Shown here piece by piece: positions 16,502 to 25,448 of a stretch of DNA of 64,000 nucleotides. This stretch comes from Mycobacterium stomatepiae. GTDB taxonomy: Bacteria > Actinomycetota > Actinomycetes > Mycobacteriales > Mycobacteriaceae. The stretch's first letter is position 1, and the number at the start of each line of letters is the position of its first letter. The translations under genes were made by a program, and so were the position numbers. The notes beneath the pieces were generated by a model that made no database searches, was not told the origin of the DNA, and worked only from the letters and a program-made list of their open reading frames with translations. The DNA lies in NCBI RefSeq assembly GCF_010731715.1, contig NZ_AP022587.1, positions 3,534,001 through 3,598,000 on the forward strand. The letters are read 5' to 3'.

Positions 16502-17799
16502 TCCGCCGGGTGGGCGACGATGCCGCCGATGATCGTCGCGGCAACCAGCCCGGCGTCCAACTCGGCCAGCACCGTCGCCGGCGGCGCGGCCAGTACGCAT
16601 AGGTCCCCCGGCTGGCCGACGTCGACGGACCTGGCCCGGCCCGGCCGATCGGCATAACCCAGAAACATCGTCAAAGCCTCTGGCGCCGAGACACATTCGT
16701 CGACACCGAGCACCGCGCCGCTGGGCGTGGTGCGGTCCACCGCGGCGCGCATGGCGGCCCACGGGTCGCCCCGGCCGAACGGCATGTCGGTCGATAGCGC
16801 CACGCGCACCTTGGCTTTTCGCAGCGAGGCGACCCGCCATAGCGTGGCGTGCTCGGCGGCGGGAATCTCGGCGAGGTACTGATCGCCGCGTTCGGCAACG
16901 AAGTTGGGCTGGGTCACCACGGTGACTCCGAGCTCGGCGAGATCGGTCAGATTGTCGTCGTCGACGACCGCGGCATGCTCGATACGATCCAGTGGGTGGC
17001 TCCCGGCGGCGCGCAACGCCGCGATCGTCACCACCAATTGCGCCGCGGTCACGCAGTGCACGGCAACGGGCCGCCCGTCGGCGTGCTGATCGGCGATCCA
17101 TCCGATCAACGAATCCAGGTCGAGACGATCGTCGTGCAGGATCTTCTTACCCGGGGCCAGGAAAGACAACTGCGGCCGGAACTCGCCGTGCCGGTGCGCC
17201 ACCAGCAGCGACACCATGTCATCCGCGTCGAGATCCGGGGTGGCGTCGGTAACGCCGGTGATGCCGAGCGCGCTCAGGCGCCGACTGAGTTCGGTGAGGT
17301 CGTTGTGGTGACGCTGCAGCGCCTCGGACCAACGGTCGCTGGCGCGCAGCCGCCCGTCGGGATGCTCGGCCATCCCGAGTCGGTGCAGCGCCGCCGAATT
17401 GAGGATCCACAGGGCGCCGCTGCGGTGCTGGACCCGCACCGCGGCGCCGGGCACCATAGCGTCGAGCGCGGTCCGATCCAGATCACCGGCTACGGATTCG
17501 TGGTAGCCGATCGCCCGAATCCATCCGTCGACGTTCGGCCTGGCTCGGGATAGTTCCTGTGCCAGTTGTTCTTTGGTCCGGATGCGGGGCGGGCCGAGCA
17601 TGACCGAGTCCATCGCGGAGGCGGCCGACCGCAGGTGCACATGGTGGTCGTGTAGACCGGGCAGCACCGTCCCGCCCTGCGCGTCGAACACCGTTTCCCC
17701 GGGTCGGGGTTCGAGTTCTGGACCCAGTTCCTCGACCCGCACGCCGACCCGGATGTCGGTCTTCGTGCCGTCCAGCAGTGTTGCCCGCTGAATCAACAC
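16498..17799 (-). CDS. Amidohydrolase (amidohydrolase_3 type)
   Basis: A 433-residue metal-dependent hydrolase. The N-terminal beta-sandwich strand VLIQRATLLDG leads into the metal motif PGLHDHHVHL (His53 and His55 as the likely HxH pair), and further metal ligands are plausible in AVHCVT and DRIEHAAVV; ALSTDMPFG supplies the late aspartate. The family hydrolyses amides, ureas or related C-N bonds. The GTG at 17799 overlaps the end of the CoA-transferase gene by 7 bp, so the two are coupled. It is the third gene of a hydratase, CoA transferase, amidohydrolase operon that I do not recall in M. tuberculosis. The substrate is unknown. Confidence 0.87.
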   Translation of the reverse strand: MLIQRATLLDGTKTDIRVGVRVEELGPELEPRPGETVFDAQGGTVLPGLHDHHVHLRSAASAMDSVMLGPPRIRTKEQLAQELSRARPNVDGWIRAIGYHESVAGDLDRTALDAMVPGAAVRVQHRSGALWILNSAALHRLGMAEHPDGRLRASDRWSEALQRHHNDLTELSRRLSALGITGVTDATPDLDADDMVSLLVAHRHGEFRPQLSFLAPGKKILHDDRLDLDSLIGWIADQHADGRPVAVHCVTAAQLVVTIAALRAAGSHPLDRIEHAAVVDDDNLTDLAELGVTVVTQPNFVAERGDQYLAEIPAAEHATLWRVASLRKAKVRVALSTDMPFGRGDPWAAMRAAVDRTTPSGAVLGVDECVSAPEALTMFLGYADRPGRARSVDVGQPGDLCVLAAPPATVLAELDAGLVAATIIGGIVAHPAD

Positions 17800-18980
17800 G
17801 AGAGCAACCGCTTTTCGGCGACCAAGCAGCGTACCGCGTCGTTGTCCACGCCCAGCTCGGCGGCGCGGCGCTGTGAGGGGGGAGCACCGGGCGGTGGGGC
17901 CGGGCATTCCGACACCGGCGGCGTCGTGGGCAAGCCTGCGTAGCCCGCGGCGATCCCCGCCATCGACACGTGGATCAACTCGCCGCCGCCCCGGGTCAGC
18001 GACTCGGCAAGGGCCGCGGCCGCTTCCAGACCCGTGAGGGGATCGGCGATCGCGTCGCCACAGAACACCGGGCCTGCGCCGACCAGGCCGCCGGCCACCG
18101 CGGCGTCGTCTCCGAACGCGGGCCTGCCGGGGTATTGGTCATAGCCGTTGATACGCAACCAGATTCGTCCCGTTCCCGGTGCAATGTGGTCCGTGCCGAG
18201 CCGCCGCCGGGTCAGCGCGGCGGGTCGCGAACCCTCGATCACGATGTCGGCAACCGCGAGCAGCTCACGCAGCTCGTCGGCCTGGTGGTCGAAATCAAGG
18301 CAGTAGGACAGCTTTTCGCTGTTCATCCAGTCGAAGAATTCGCGGTTACCCGCCCGGGTGCCGTCCGGGCGTTGTGTGCTTTCGACTTTGACGACGGTGG
18401 CACCGGCACGGGCCAGCAGCTGCCCGCACAGCGGGCCCGCCCACATCGACGACAGGTCTGCCACCAGCAGGCCGGCGGCACCGCGCGCCAAGCCGGGGAC
18501 ACCCCATCGCTGTATCCGCGGTGCCGCGGGGGCAGCCTCGCCCAGACCGGCCGCCGGCAGGTCGAGCAGGTTCGCCCGGTCGATGATCACCGACACGAGA
18601 CGTGTGGTGGCCCACTGGTGCAGCACCGGCCAGGGGTCGGCGGGCACCTCGTCGACTTCCACCAGCGCGGGGACGGCAGCGATGTCGTCGGGGCGCGACA
18701 GCGTGAGCGCGCACCAGCCGTCGCGCGCCGAGAGCAGCCGGGTGCCGCCCCCGGCCGAAATCCGGCCGCCGCGGGTCAATCCGAGCAATCCGGCCCGCCC
18801 GGCCAGCAGCGTGGCCGCGTCGACCTCGAGGCCGAGATGACCGCCGACCGCCGTCGCGACCTGCTCGGCGCGGGCCAGCACCTCGGCGCGAGAGAAGTCC
18901 GGCGGCCCGTCGGGCGGGCCGGTCAGGCAGGCCAGCCCGCTGCTCCCCCACCGGGACACCGCGTTGCTCACCTGGACCAT
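17793..18980 (-). CDS. Class III (CaiB/BaiF) CoA transferase with unusual domain order
   Basis: A 395-residue family III CoA transferase. The usual N-terminal signature, here LLVADLSSMWAGPLCGQLLARAG followed by VVKVES, starts only near residue 165 instead of near residue 10, and the expected catalytic-aspartate region (PGRPAFGDDAAVAGG) follows. About 165 residues stand in front, including GGTRLLSARDGWCALTL, which resemble the segment that normally comes after the catalytic half. The protein then ends shortly after the ievsm-type strand (LIHVSMAG). It probably moves CoA between carboxylic acids. The ATG at 18980 lies 11 bp from the hydratase stop. A rearranged architecture is inferred from motif order only. 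Confidence 0.82.
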   Translation of the reverse strand: MVQVSNAVSRWGSSGLACLTGPPDGPPDFSRAEVLARAEQVATAVGGHLGLEVDAATLLAGRAGLLGLTRGGRISAGGGTRLLSARDGWCALTLSRPDDIAAVPALVEVDEVPADPWPVLHQWATTRLVSVIIDRANLLDLPAAGLGEAAPAAPRIQRWGVPGLARGAAGLLVADLSSMWAGPLCGQLLARAGATVVKVESTQRPDGTRAGNREFFDWMNSEKLSYCLDFDHQADELRELLAVADIVIEGSRPAALTRRRLGTDHIAPGTGRIWLRINGYDQYPGRPAFGDDAAVAGGLVGAGPVFCGDAIADPLTGLEAAAALAESLTRGGGELIHVSMAGIAAGYAGLPTTPPVSECPAPPPGAPPSQRRAAELGVDNDAVRCLVAEKRLLSC

Positions 18981-18991
18981 TGTCCTCCGCG

Positions 18992-20008
18992 TCAGAAGTG
19001 CAGCGCGCGCAATCGCCAGTCCAGCACCGCCCGGTCGGGCTCGTCGGCCCCGTCGCCGGCCGCGTAGACCAGCGACCGGAGCCCCAGCACGCCCCCGTGG
19101 TCGGTGGGCTCGGCCGACTCGACGTGCAGCTCGCTGTAGAGAGTGTCGCTCTCGTGCACCGGCCCGGTGTGATCGCACGATTCCCAGCCCAGCACCGTCC
19201 CCAGGTTCGGCAGCAGCCGGTTGGCCTGTGCGAGCGCCAGCCCGATGGTGTGTCCGCCGTACACCAGCCGGCTTCCACCTGCCCGCGAATCATGATGCGC
19301 CGCAGCGATGTTCAGCGTTAGCCGGGCCAGTTCCGGCGCATTGCTGACTACGTCGCCGGTGCTGTGCAGCACCGCGCCCACCATGGCGGCGTCGAAATGG
19401 GGTCCGGGCACTCGCTTTCGGTAGGCCTCACCGTCCCAGTGCGCAGCCGGCGGAACAGCCGGTGGCGCCGCGTCGGCGCCGATCGTGGACAGCTCGTCGG
19501 CGGGCGCGTCATCGGGATTGAAGTCCGGGCCGGCGGGCAGCATGGCGCAGTGGTAGAAATCGAGCACCAACTGATCGGCCTGGTCGATCGTGGTCATCCG
19601 CAACGCTGCCAGTCCCGTCGGCGCGCGGCCCGGTTTGGCCGAATTGGCGCGTAGCCCAACGACTTCGGTGCGGGTATAGAGGGAATCGCCGATCACCGGA
19701 AAGCGGTGGAAGGTCAGTCCGCGGTAAAACAGGTTGGCCTTGACCCGCTGGGTCGCCAGCGTGCTCTGCCCGATCGCGACATCGCAGACCAGCCCCGGAT
19801 GCGCCAGCGGACCCGGCGCGCCGATCACCGCGGCACACAGGTCGGCGTCCAGCGCCAGGCGTAACCGGTCCCCGACGATCGCCTGATGCGCGGCCGCCAG
19901 GCCCGCCGAGAGCGTCACCACCGGCGCCCAGTCGAAGACCTGGCCCTTCGACAGATCGTCGAAGTACGGTCCCCCCTCGCGGATCCCCGCGTACCCATTA
20001 CCCGTCAC
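18992..20008 (-). CDS. MaoC-like double-hotdog hydratase (Rv0216-like)
   Basis: A 338-residue protein made of two hotdog halves. Recognisable points are FHRFPVIGDSLYTRTEVVGLR in the first half and RLVYGGHTIGLALAQ plus HTGPVHESDTLYSELHV in the second, similar in layout to mesaconyl-CoA hydratases. It corresponds to Rv0216 in length and position. The GTG at 20008 (VTGNGYAGIREGG) fits the known length. It starts 57 bp from the divergent fadE3 and heads an operon with the CoA transferase and amidohydrolase. The M. tuberculosis protein has been studied structurally without a clear substrate, so enzymatic activity is not assured. Confidence 0.88.
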   Translation of the reverse strand: MTGNGYAGIREGGPYFDDLSKGQVFDWAPVVTLSAGLAAAHQAIVGDRLRLALDADLCAAVIGAPGPLAHPGLVCDVAIGQSTLATQRVKANLFYRGLTFHRFPVIGDSLYTRTEVVGLRANSAKPGRAPTGLAALRMTTIDQADQLVLDFYHCAMLPAGPDFNPDDAPADELSTIGADAAPPAVPPAAHWDGEAYRKRVPGPHFDAAMVGAVLHSTGDVVSNAPELARLTLNIAAAHHDSRAGGSRLVYGGHTIGLALAQANRLLPNLGTVLGWESCDHTGPVHESDTLYSELHVESAEPTDHGGVLGLRSLVYAAGDGADEPDRAVLDWRLRALHF

Positions 20009-20065
20009 AACGCCACATGCTGGCAGGCTGTCGAATCGAGGGTTACGCCAGGAGGGTGATCGGAC

Positions 20066-21210
20066 GTGGACGACGAGGAAGACATGCTGGTCGCCACGGT
20101 GCGGGCGTTTATCGACCGGAAGGTCAAGCCGACGGTCCGCGAAGTCGAGCACGCCAACACCTACCCAGAGGCGTGGATCGAACAGATGAAGCGGATCGGC
20201 ATCTACGGCCTGGCCATTCCCGAGGAGTACGGCGGCTCGCCGGTCTCGATGCCCGGCTATGTACTCCTCACCCAGGAGCTGGCCCGTGGCTGGATGAGCC
20301 TGGCCGGGGCGATGGGCGGACACACCGTGGTGGCCAAGCTGCTGACGCTGTTCGGCACCGCGGAGCAGAAGCGGTCCTACCTGCCGCGGATGGCCACCGG
20401 CGAGATGCGGGCCACGATGGCACTGACCGAACCCGGCGGTGGGTCCGATCTACAGAACATGTCGACCACGGCGCTCCCAGACGGTTCCGGTGGCTTGCGC
20501 GTCAACGGCGCCAAAACCTGGATCAGCAACGCGCGCCATTCCGGGCTGATCGCGCTGCTGTGCAAGACCGACCCGAATGCCACACCGCGCCACAAGGGGA
20601 TCTCGATCGTGCTCTTCGAGCAGGGGCCGGGTCTGACGATTTCCCGGGATCTGCCCAAGCTGGGCTACAAGGGCGTCGAGTCGTGCGAGCTGTCCTTCGA
20701 CAACTTTCCGGCACCCGCGTCGGCCGTCCTGGGAAGCCGTATGGGCGAAGGCTTTTCGCAAATGATGAAGGGCCTCGAGACTGGCCGCATTCAGGTGGCG
20801 TCCCGGGCCCGGGGCGTCGCAACCGCCGCACTCGAGGACGCGCTGGCTTATGCCCAGCAACGAGAGAGCTTCGGCCGGCCGATCTGGAAGCACCGGCCGT
20901 CGGCAACTACCTGGCCGACATGGCCACCAAGCTCACCGCCGCGCGGCAACTCACGCTTTACGCCGCACGGCGTTACGACAGCGGCGAACGCTGCGACATG
21001 GAAGCCGGGATGGCCAAACTGTTCGCCTCCGAGATCGCGACGGAGATCGCCCTGAACGCGGTCCGCATCCACGGTGGCTACGGCTACTCCACCGAGTACG
21101 ACGTCGAACGCTACTTCCGCGACGCGCCCCTGATGATCGTCGGAGAGGGCACGAATGAGATCCAGCGCAATGTGATTGCCGGGCAGCTGGTGGCCCGCGG
21201 CGGGATCTGA
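20066..21210 (+). pseudogene. fadE3: Acyl-CoA dehydrogenase FadE3, frameshifted
   Basis: The acyl-CoA dehydrogenase homologous to Rv0215c is intact in sequence but split by one lost base. The first frame runs from the GTG at 20066 (GGAGG at 20051-20055) through MALTEPGGGSD and WISNARHS to SFGRPIWKH, then goes out of frame. The second frame continues from AVGNYLADMATKL to the end, including RIHGGYGYSTEYDVERYFRDA and GTNEIQRNVIA. Between CAC and GCC at 20891-20898 the sequence has CG where the conserved protein needs CAG (Gln), so an A is missing near 20894. If real, the C-terminal domain with the catalytic and FAD contacts is lost. Confidence 0.85.
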
Positions 21211-21331
21211 GCCCGGCTGAATCGGCGCTTGACCTCCGCTTGTGCGCTATATTTGCCTGACTTACGCACCAGCAAAGCTGCGCGGGAGTAAACCTGTTTG
21301 GACCGGAGGAACCCCCAGGAAGGCAGTTGCC

Positions 21332-21778
21332 ATGAGTTATCCCCCAGGGCCGTACGAAGGTTCCCCCGAGTGGCAGGGCCAGCCGCAGCAACCGGAGTGG
21401 CAAGGCCAACCGCAACAACCGGGCTGGCAGCAGCCACCGCCGCAGCCAGGCGGCTGGCCGGGCCAGCAGCCGGGCGCCTGGCCGGGCCAGCAGGAACCGG
21501 ATAACTACCTGGTCTGGGCGATTCTGTGCACGGTGCTGTGCTGCCTTCCGTTCGGGATCGTTTCGCTTGTCTACTCCAACAAGGTTTCCGGACTGTGGGC
21601 GCAGGGCCGGTTCGGCGAAGCACAGGAAGCGTCGAGCAACGCGAAGAAGTGGGCGATCATCGGCGCCATCGCGGGTGGCGTCACGTACGCGATCATCGCC
21701 ATCTTGTACATCGTCATCGCCGTGGTCGCGGTGTCGAGCATCCCGTCGACAACCACCACCACCTTCGGTGGCTACTGA
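21332..21778 (+). CDS. CD225/dispanin-type membrane protein with Pro/Gln-rich N-terminus
   Basis: A 148-residue protein. Residues 1-58 are rich in Pro, Gln, Gly and Trp, with an exact short repeat PEWQGQPQQP/EWQGQPQQP and two copies of PGQQPG-like units. Then come two hydrophobic helices (NYLVWAILCTVLCCLPFGI and WAIIGAIAGGVTYAIIAI) separated by a short loop SNKVSGLWAQGRFGEAQEAS, the arrangement of CD225 (interferon-induced transmembrane-like) bacterial proteins. The CC pair in the first helix is kept, a lipidation point in eukaryotic relatives. The ATG at 21332 has AGGAAGG upstream. It ends in a 7-bp overlap with the convergent crotonase. Role unknown, probably membrane-associated. Confidence 0.88.
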   Translation: MSYPPGPYEGSPEWQGQPQQPEWQGQPQQPGWQQPPPQPGGWPGQQPGAWPGQQEPDNYLVWAILCTVLCCLPFGIVSLVYSNKVSGLWAQGRFGEAQEASSNAKKWAIIGAIAGGVTYAIIAILYIVIAVVAVSSIPSTTTTTFGGY

Positions 21779-22740
21779 GTAATCGGTCGCGCCCCAACCG
21801 AAGTCGCATCGATTAGCCCCCAGCTGAGCGCGGTATCGACGCCGATGGTGTGACCGGACAGCACCAAGTAGGCGGTACGCCAGCGGCCGATGCGCCGCGT
21901 CACGCTGAGGGTGCCACCGGCGCCCGGAATCAGTCCCAGGCCCAGTTCCGGTAGACCGAACAGCGAATCCTGGTGCGCCTCAACCCATCCGCAGAATGCG
22001 GCCATCTCCAGTCCGCTGCCCAGAACCCGGCCGTGTACCTCGGCGCGGCAGGCCCGGCCAAGCCTGGCGGTCAGCGCATCGAGCGCCAGGGCCGGGCTGT
22101 GCCGGGTGCGGCCCAGGTGCGCGCTCGCAGGATCGGTAAACGTGCCGAATTCTGCCAAGTCGCCGCCGCTGCAAAACGATGGGCCGTTGCCGTTCAACAC
22201 AATCCCGGTCACCGACGGGTCGAGCTGCGCGACGGTCAGCGCCTCCAGGAGTGCGGCGCGCGCATCGGTGGAAAACGCGTTGTGGCGCTGCGGGCGGTTG
22301 AACGTGACCCGCAGGGTGTCGCCGTCGCGCTCGGCCTGCACGGGGTCGGCGATTTCGGGCATGACGGCCGGGCCGCGCTCGCCGAGCCAACGCGCGAACT
22401 CCGGGCCGGCCTGCAGGGTCGAGTAGGCCAGGGATTCGGTCACCACGCCGGCCAGCGCCGGGCCGTCCGGCATCACCGCGCGCAGCACGTCGTCGCAGAC
22501 GCCGCTGGCCTGTGGCCAGTGCTCACATCGCTTACGGAGCTCGGCGAGCGTCTCGGGAACGGAATCGGCGGTGATCACCCGCCGGTCGGCACAGGGATCC
22601 TCGGTCAGCGTGAAAGTTGCTGCTTGCACCCAGGATTGGCCGCGTGCGATCTCGGCGGCCGAACCGACGCCGACGATCACACCGGGCGGCGACGGCAGGC
22701 CCGCCTCCGGCGCGCTCGACAGGTCGACCACCCGGAACAT
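21772..22740 (-). CDS. Enoyl-CoA hydratase/isomerase family protein with long N-terminal extension
   Basis: A 322-residue crotonase-like protein; the crotonase core begins near residue 135 (DTLRVTFNRPQRHNAFST). Core motifs are SFCSGGDLAEFG, GSGLEMAAFCGW with the first glutamate, and GLPELGLGLIPGAGGT with the second. The first 130 residues look like a degenerate second crotonase-like or regulatory segment without motifs. It is probably involved in fatty acyl-CoA breakdown. It starts 3 bp after fadD4, so both are one transcript with the upstream hydrolase. Confidence 0.85.
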   Translation of the reverse strand: MFRVVDLSSAPEAGLPSPPGVIVGVGSAAEIARGQSWVQAATFTLTEDPCADRRVITADSVPETLAELRKRCEHWPQASGVCDDVLRAVMPDGPALAGVVTESLAYSTLQAGPEFARWLGERGPAVMPEIADPVQAERDGDTLRVTFNRPQRHNAFSTDARAALLEALTVAQLDPSVTGIVLNGNGPSFCSGGDLAEFGTFTDPASAHLGRTRHSPALALDALTARLGRACRAEVHGRVLGSGLEMAAFCGWVEAHQDSLFGLPELGLGLIPGAGGTLSVTRRIGRWRTAYLVLSGHTIGVDTALSWGLIDATSVGARPITQ

Positions 22741-22743
22741 CGG

Positions 22744-24273
22744 TCAGCCCGAGTACTTCTCGATCAGCTCGTTCTTGTAGAGCTTGCCGGTGTCGGTGCG
22801 CGGCAGCTGCGCCTCGAACCCGATCGAACGCGGACATTTGAAGTGCGACAGTCGTTCTCGTAGCCATATCATCAGCTCGTCGGCGAACTGATCGGTGGCG
22901 TCGGCCTCGTCGACGGTCTGCACGGCGGCGACGACCCGCTGGCCCATCTCGTCGTCGGGAACCCCAAAGACCGCGGCGTCCAACACCTTCGGATGAGTGA
23001 TCAGAAGATTCTCGGCTTCTTGCGGGTAGATGTTCACCCCGCCGGAGATGATCATGTGGTGGCGCCGATCGGTCAGGTACAGGTAACCCTCGTCGTCGAG
23101 GTAACCGATGTCTCCGACGGTCGTCCAGCCGTGCTCGTCGCGCGACGCGGCGGTTTTGGTGGGGTCGTTGAGGTATTCGAACGCATGCCCGCCTTCGAAG
23201 TAGATCTCGCCGGCCTGGCCGGGGGAAAGCTCGTTGCCGTTCTCATCGAGAATGTGCACGCCGCCCATCATGGGTTTGCCGACCGAGCCCGGGTGCGTCA
23301 GCCATTCCTCAGCGCTGATCAGCGTCGACCCGTGCGCTTCCGAGGAAGCGTAGTACTCGTCGACGATCGGACCCCACCAGTCGATCATCTCCTTCTTGAT
23401 TTGCACCGGGCACGGCGCCGCGGCGTGCATCACCCGTTTGAGACTGGATAGATCGTATGAATCACGAACGGCTTGAGGAAGTTTCAGCATCCGGACGAAC
23501 ATGGCCGGGACGAACTGGCCATGGGTGATCCGATGCCGCTGGATCGCGTCGAGCGTCCCCTCGGCATCGAACTTCTCCATGACCACGGTGGTGATGCCGC
23601 CGGCCTGGATCGTCATCGACCATACCGACGGTGCGGTGTGATACCGCGGCGCGGGACTCAGGTACACCGCGTCAGCGTCCAGCCAGAACTCAACCAGGGC
23701 GGACATCATGCCCGGCGCCTCGTCCGGTGGCAGGTGCGGCAATTCGCGTTTGATCCCCTTGGGGCGGCCGGTAGTGCCGGACGAGTACTGCAGCAGGTCG
23801 CCTTCGATTTCGTCGTCGATGGGCGTATCCGGGTAACCGGCAACGCATTCCGGGTAGCGCTCCCAGCCGGGCAGGTCGCCTTCCGAAACAGGGCCGGCGA
23901 TCAGCAACAGCCCGGATAGCCCGTTGGGTAAATGCTCGGCCAGGCCGGCGCAGGTGTCGCGCAGCGCCGCCGAACCGATGATGGCCTTGGCGTTGCTGTT
24001 GTCGATGATGTACGCGGCCTCGGCCGCGGTCAGGTGGGCGTTGATCGGCACGTAGTACAGACCGCTGCGCCGGGCGGCCCACATAACGGCGTGGATGTGC
24101 TGATTGTTCTCCATCAGGATCGCGACACTGTCGCCCTCGCGCAGACCCGCCTTGCGGAACGCGTGCGCCAGCCGGTTGGCCCGCGCTTCCAGCTCGTCGA
24201 AGGTGACGACCGTGCCCGACGGGTACAGGATGATCGCCGGTTTGTCGGCGCCGACGTAGGGGCGGATCTGCAT
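22744..24273 (-). CDS. fadD4: Fatty-acyl-CoA ligase FadD4
   Basis: A 509-residue ANL ligase like Rv0214. The phosphate loop is QYSSGTTGRPKGIK, followed by YYASSEAHGST, the VGDIGYLDDEGYLYLTDR hinge and the C-terminal lysine motif RTDTGKLYK. It converts a fatty or related acid, ATP and CoA to acyl-CoA. The start MQIRPYVGADKPAI at 24273 matches the remembered M. tuberculosis start. It lies between a hydrolase (60 bp upstream) and the crotonase (3 bp downstream). Confidence 0.92.
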   Translation of the reverse strand: MQIRPYVGADKPAIILYPSGTVVTFDELEARANRLAHAFRKAGLREGDSVAILMENNQHIHAVMWAARRSGLYYVPINAHLTAAEAAYIIDNSNAKAIIGSAALRDTCAGLAEHLPNGLSGLLLIAGPVSEGDLPGWERYPECVAGYPDTPIDDEIEGDLLQYSSGTTGRPKGIKRELPHLPPDEAPGMMSALVEFWLDADAVYLSPAPRYHTAPSVWSMTIQAGGITTVVMEKFDAEGTLDAIQRHRITHGQFVPAMFVRMLKLPQAVRDSYDLSSLKRVMHAAAPCPVQIKKEMIDWWGPIVDEYYASSEAHGSTLISAEEWLTHPGSVGKPMMGGVHILDENGNELSPGQAGEIYFEGGHAFEYLNDPTKTAASRDEHGWTTVGDIGYLDDEGYLYLTDRRHHMIISGGVNIYPQEAENLLITHPKVLDAAVFGVPDDEMGQRVVAAVQTVDEADATDQFADELMIWLRERLSHFKCPRSIGFEAQLPRTDTGKLYKNELIEKYSG

Positions 24274-24333
24274 GCGACGACTGTACCGCCGCCGAAATTG
24301 ACGGGTGTCAAGTGGCCCGTCGACGAGCGACGC

Positions 24334-25370
24334 TCAGTGCAGAAATTCCAGCACGGCCGAGAAGAACGCGGTCGGTGATTCCAGATGCGGCACGTGGCCG
24401 GTGTCGGGCACCCCGACGAAACGGGCGGCGGGCATCCGGCCGGCGAATCCCTGGGCCATCGCGGCGATATTCCCTTTGGCGGCTTGCTCGTTGGGCGCGG
24501 TGTACTTCGCGCCCACGTAGGTGCGGTCGGCCAAACCGCAGACGAACAACGTGCGGGCGGGCAACGACGCGACGAAATCCACCGGGGGTTCGTTGAGCAG
24601 CATGTCGGTGGCCGCCGCCGAGCTCTGCACCCAGCGCTCGAACTCGGGCGAGGCTGCGATGGCGGTCCGCACCGCGACGAACGGATCGATCAGCCGGGGA
24701 TCCTTGTTCACGAAATAGTGCGCGATGTATTGGCGGACCTGATCGGCGGTCGAGGACCGTTCGTCAGCCGCCCAGTCGTCATACCCCACCTGCCGGGTCA
24801 GCCCGCGCCGGTAGTCCTCGAGTCCCATCGGGTTTTCCAGGACCAACGACGCCACCCGCTCGGGCAGCGCCCGGGCCATCTGCATGGCGACCAGTCCTCC
24901 GGTCGAATGGCCAACGACGGCAACGGAATTCACCCTGAGAGCATCGATCAGCGAACGCAGGTGTGCCACCAGCGATTCCGCGGTCAACGTCGAGGCTTTG
25001 GTGGACTTACCCCAGCCGATCAGGTCGGGAACGATTGTCCGGTAACCCTCGTGGCGCAGCGTCGCGATGACGTCCTTCCAGTACGCGGCGAAGAAGTTCT
25101 TTCCGTGCACCAGCAGGACGGTGCCTCTTGGCTGCCCGCTCTCGGGCGCAATGTCCATATACGCCAGTCGCGCGCGCCGTTCCCAGTCCGGTACCGGACT
25201 GGGAACGGATAGGGGTAGCCCTCCAAGCCGATACCGAGGATGTCACCGGTGGGCCAGGGTACGGCCGGCTCGGCGGGGCGGGTGTCTGCGGGCGTGCTGT
25301 GACAGCCGGAACCAAGCAGCCCGACCGCCGCCACCGCCCCGGCCAGCGCGCGGCGCCGATCAACGATCAC
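24334..25370 (-). pseudogene. Exported alpha/beta hydrolase, reading frame broken at a palindrome
   Basis: The catalytic part (from MDIAPESG near 25158) is a good alpha/beta hydrolase: LLVHGKNFFAAYWKD, nucleophile in VVGHSTGGLVAM, acid near VCGLADRTYVG, and histidine in DTGHVPHLES. The N-terminal part, VIVDRRRALAGAVAAVGLLGSGC followed by PWPTGDILGIGLEGYPYPFPV, is a twin-arginine-like or lipoprotein signal in a different frame. The two frames meet inside a perfect 32-bp palindrome at 25177-25208. In homologues as I recall them about 10 more bases stand between YPFPV and LAYMD, so a small loss there would explain the break. The GTG at 25370 is the likely start but has no good ribosome-binding site. 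Unless the sequence is wrong the exported enzyme is not made. Confidence 0.7.
25177..25208. repeat. Perfect 32-bp palindrome
   Basis: The two 16-bp arms, CCGTTCCCAGTCCGGT and its reverse complement, abut with no spacer. It lies inside the hydrolase gene at the exact point where the signal-peptide frame gives way to the catalytic frame. Bases outside it do not pair. Confidence 0.9.
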
Positions 25371-25448
25371 GATTCGATGATGTTGAACGGTGCCGCCGGC
25401 GTGCAACTTCCGCCGGTAGACGGGTCGCCCGAACTATCCCGCGGGGCG

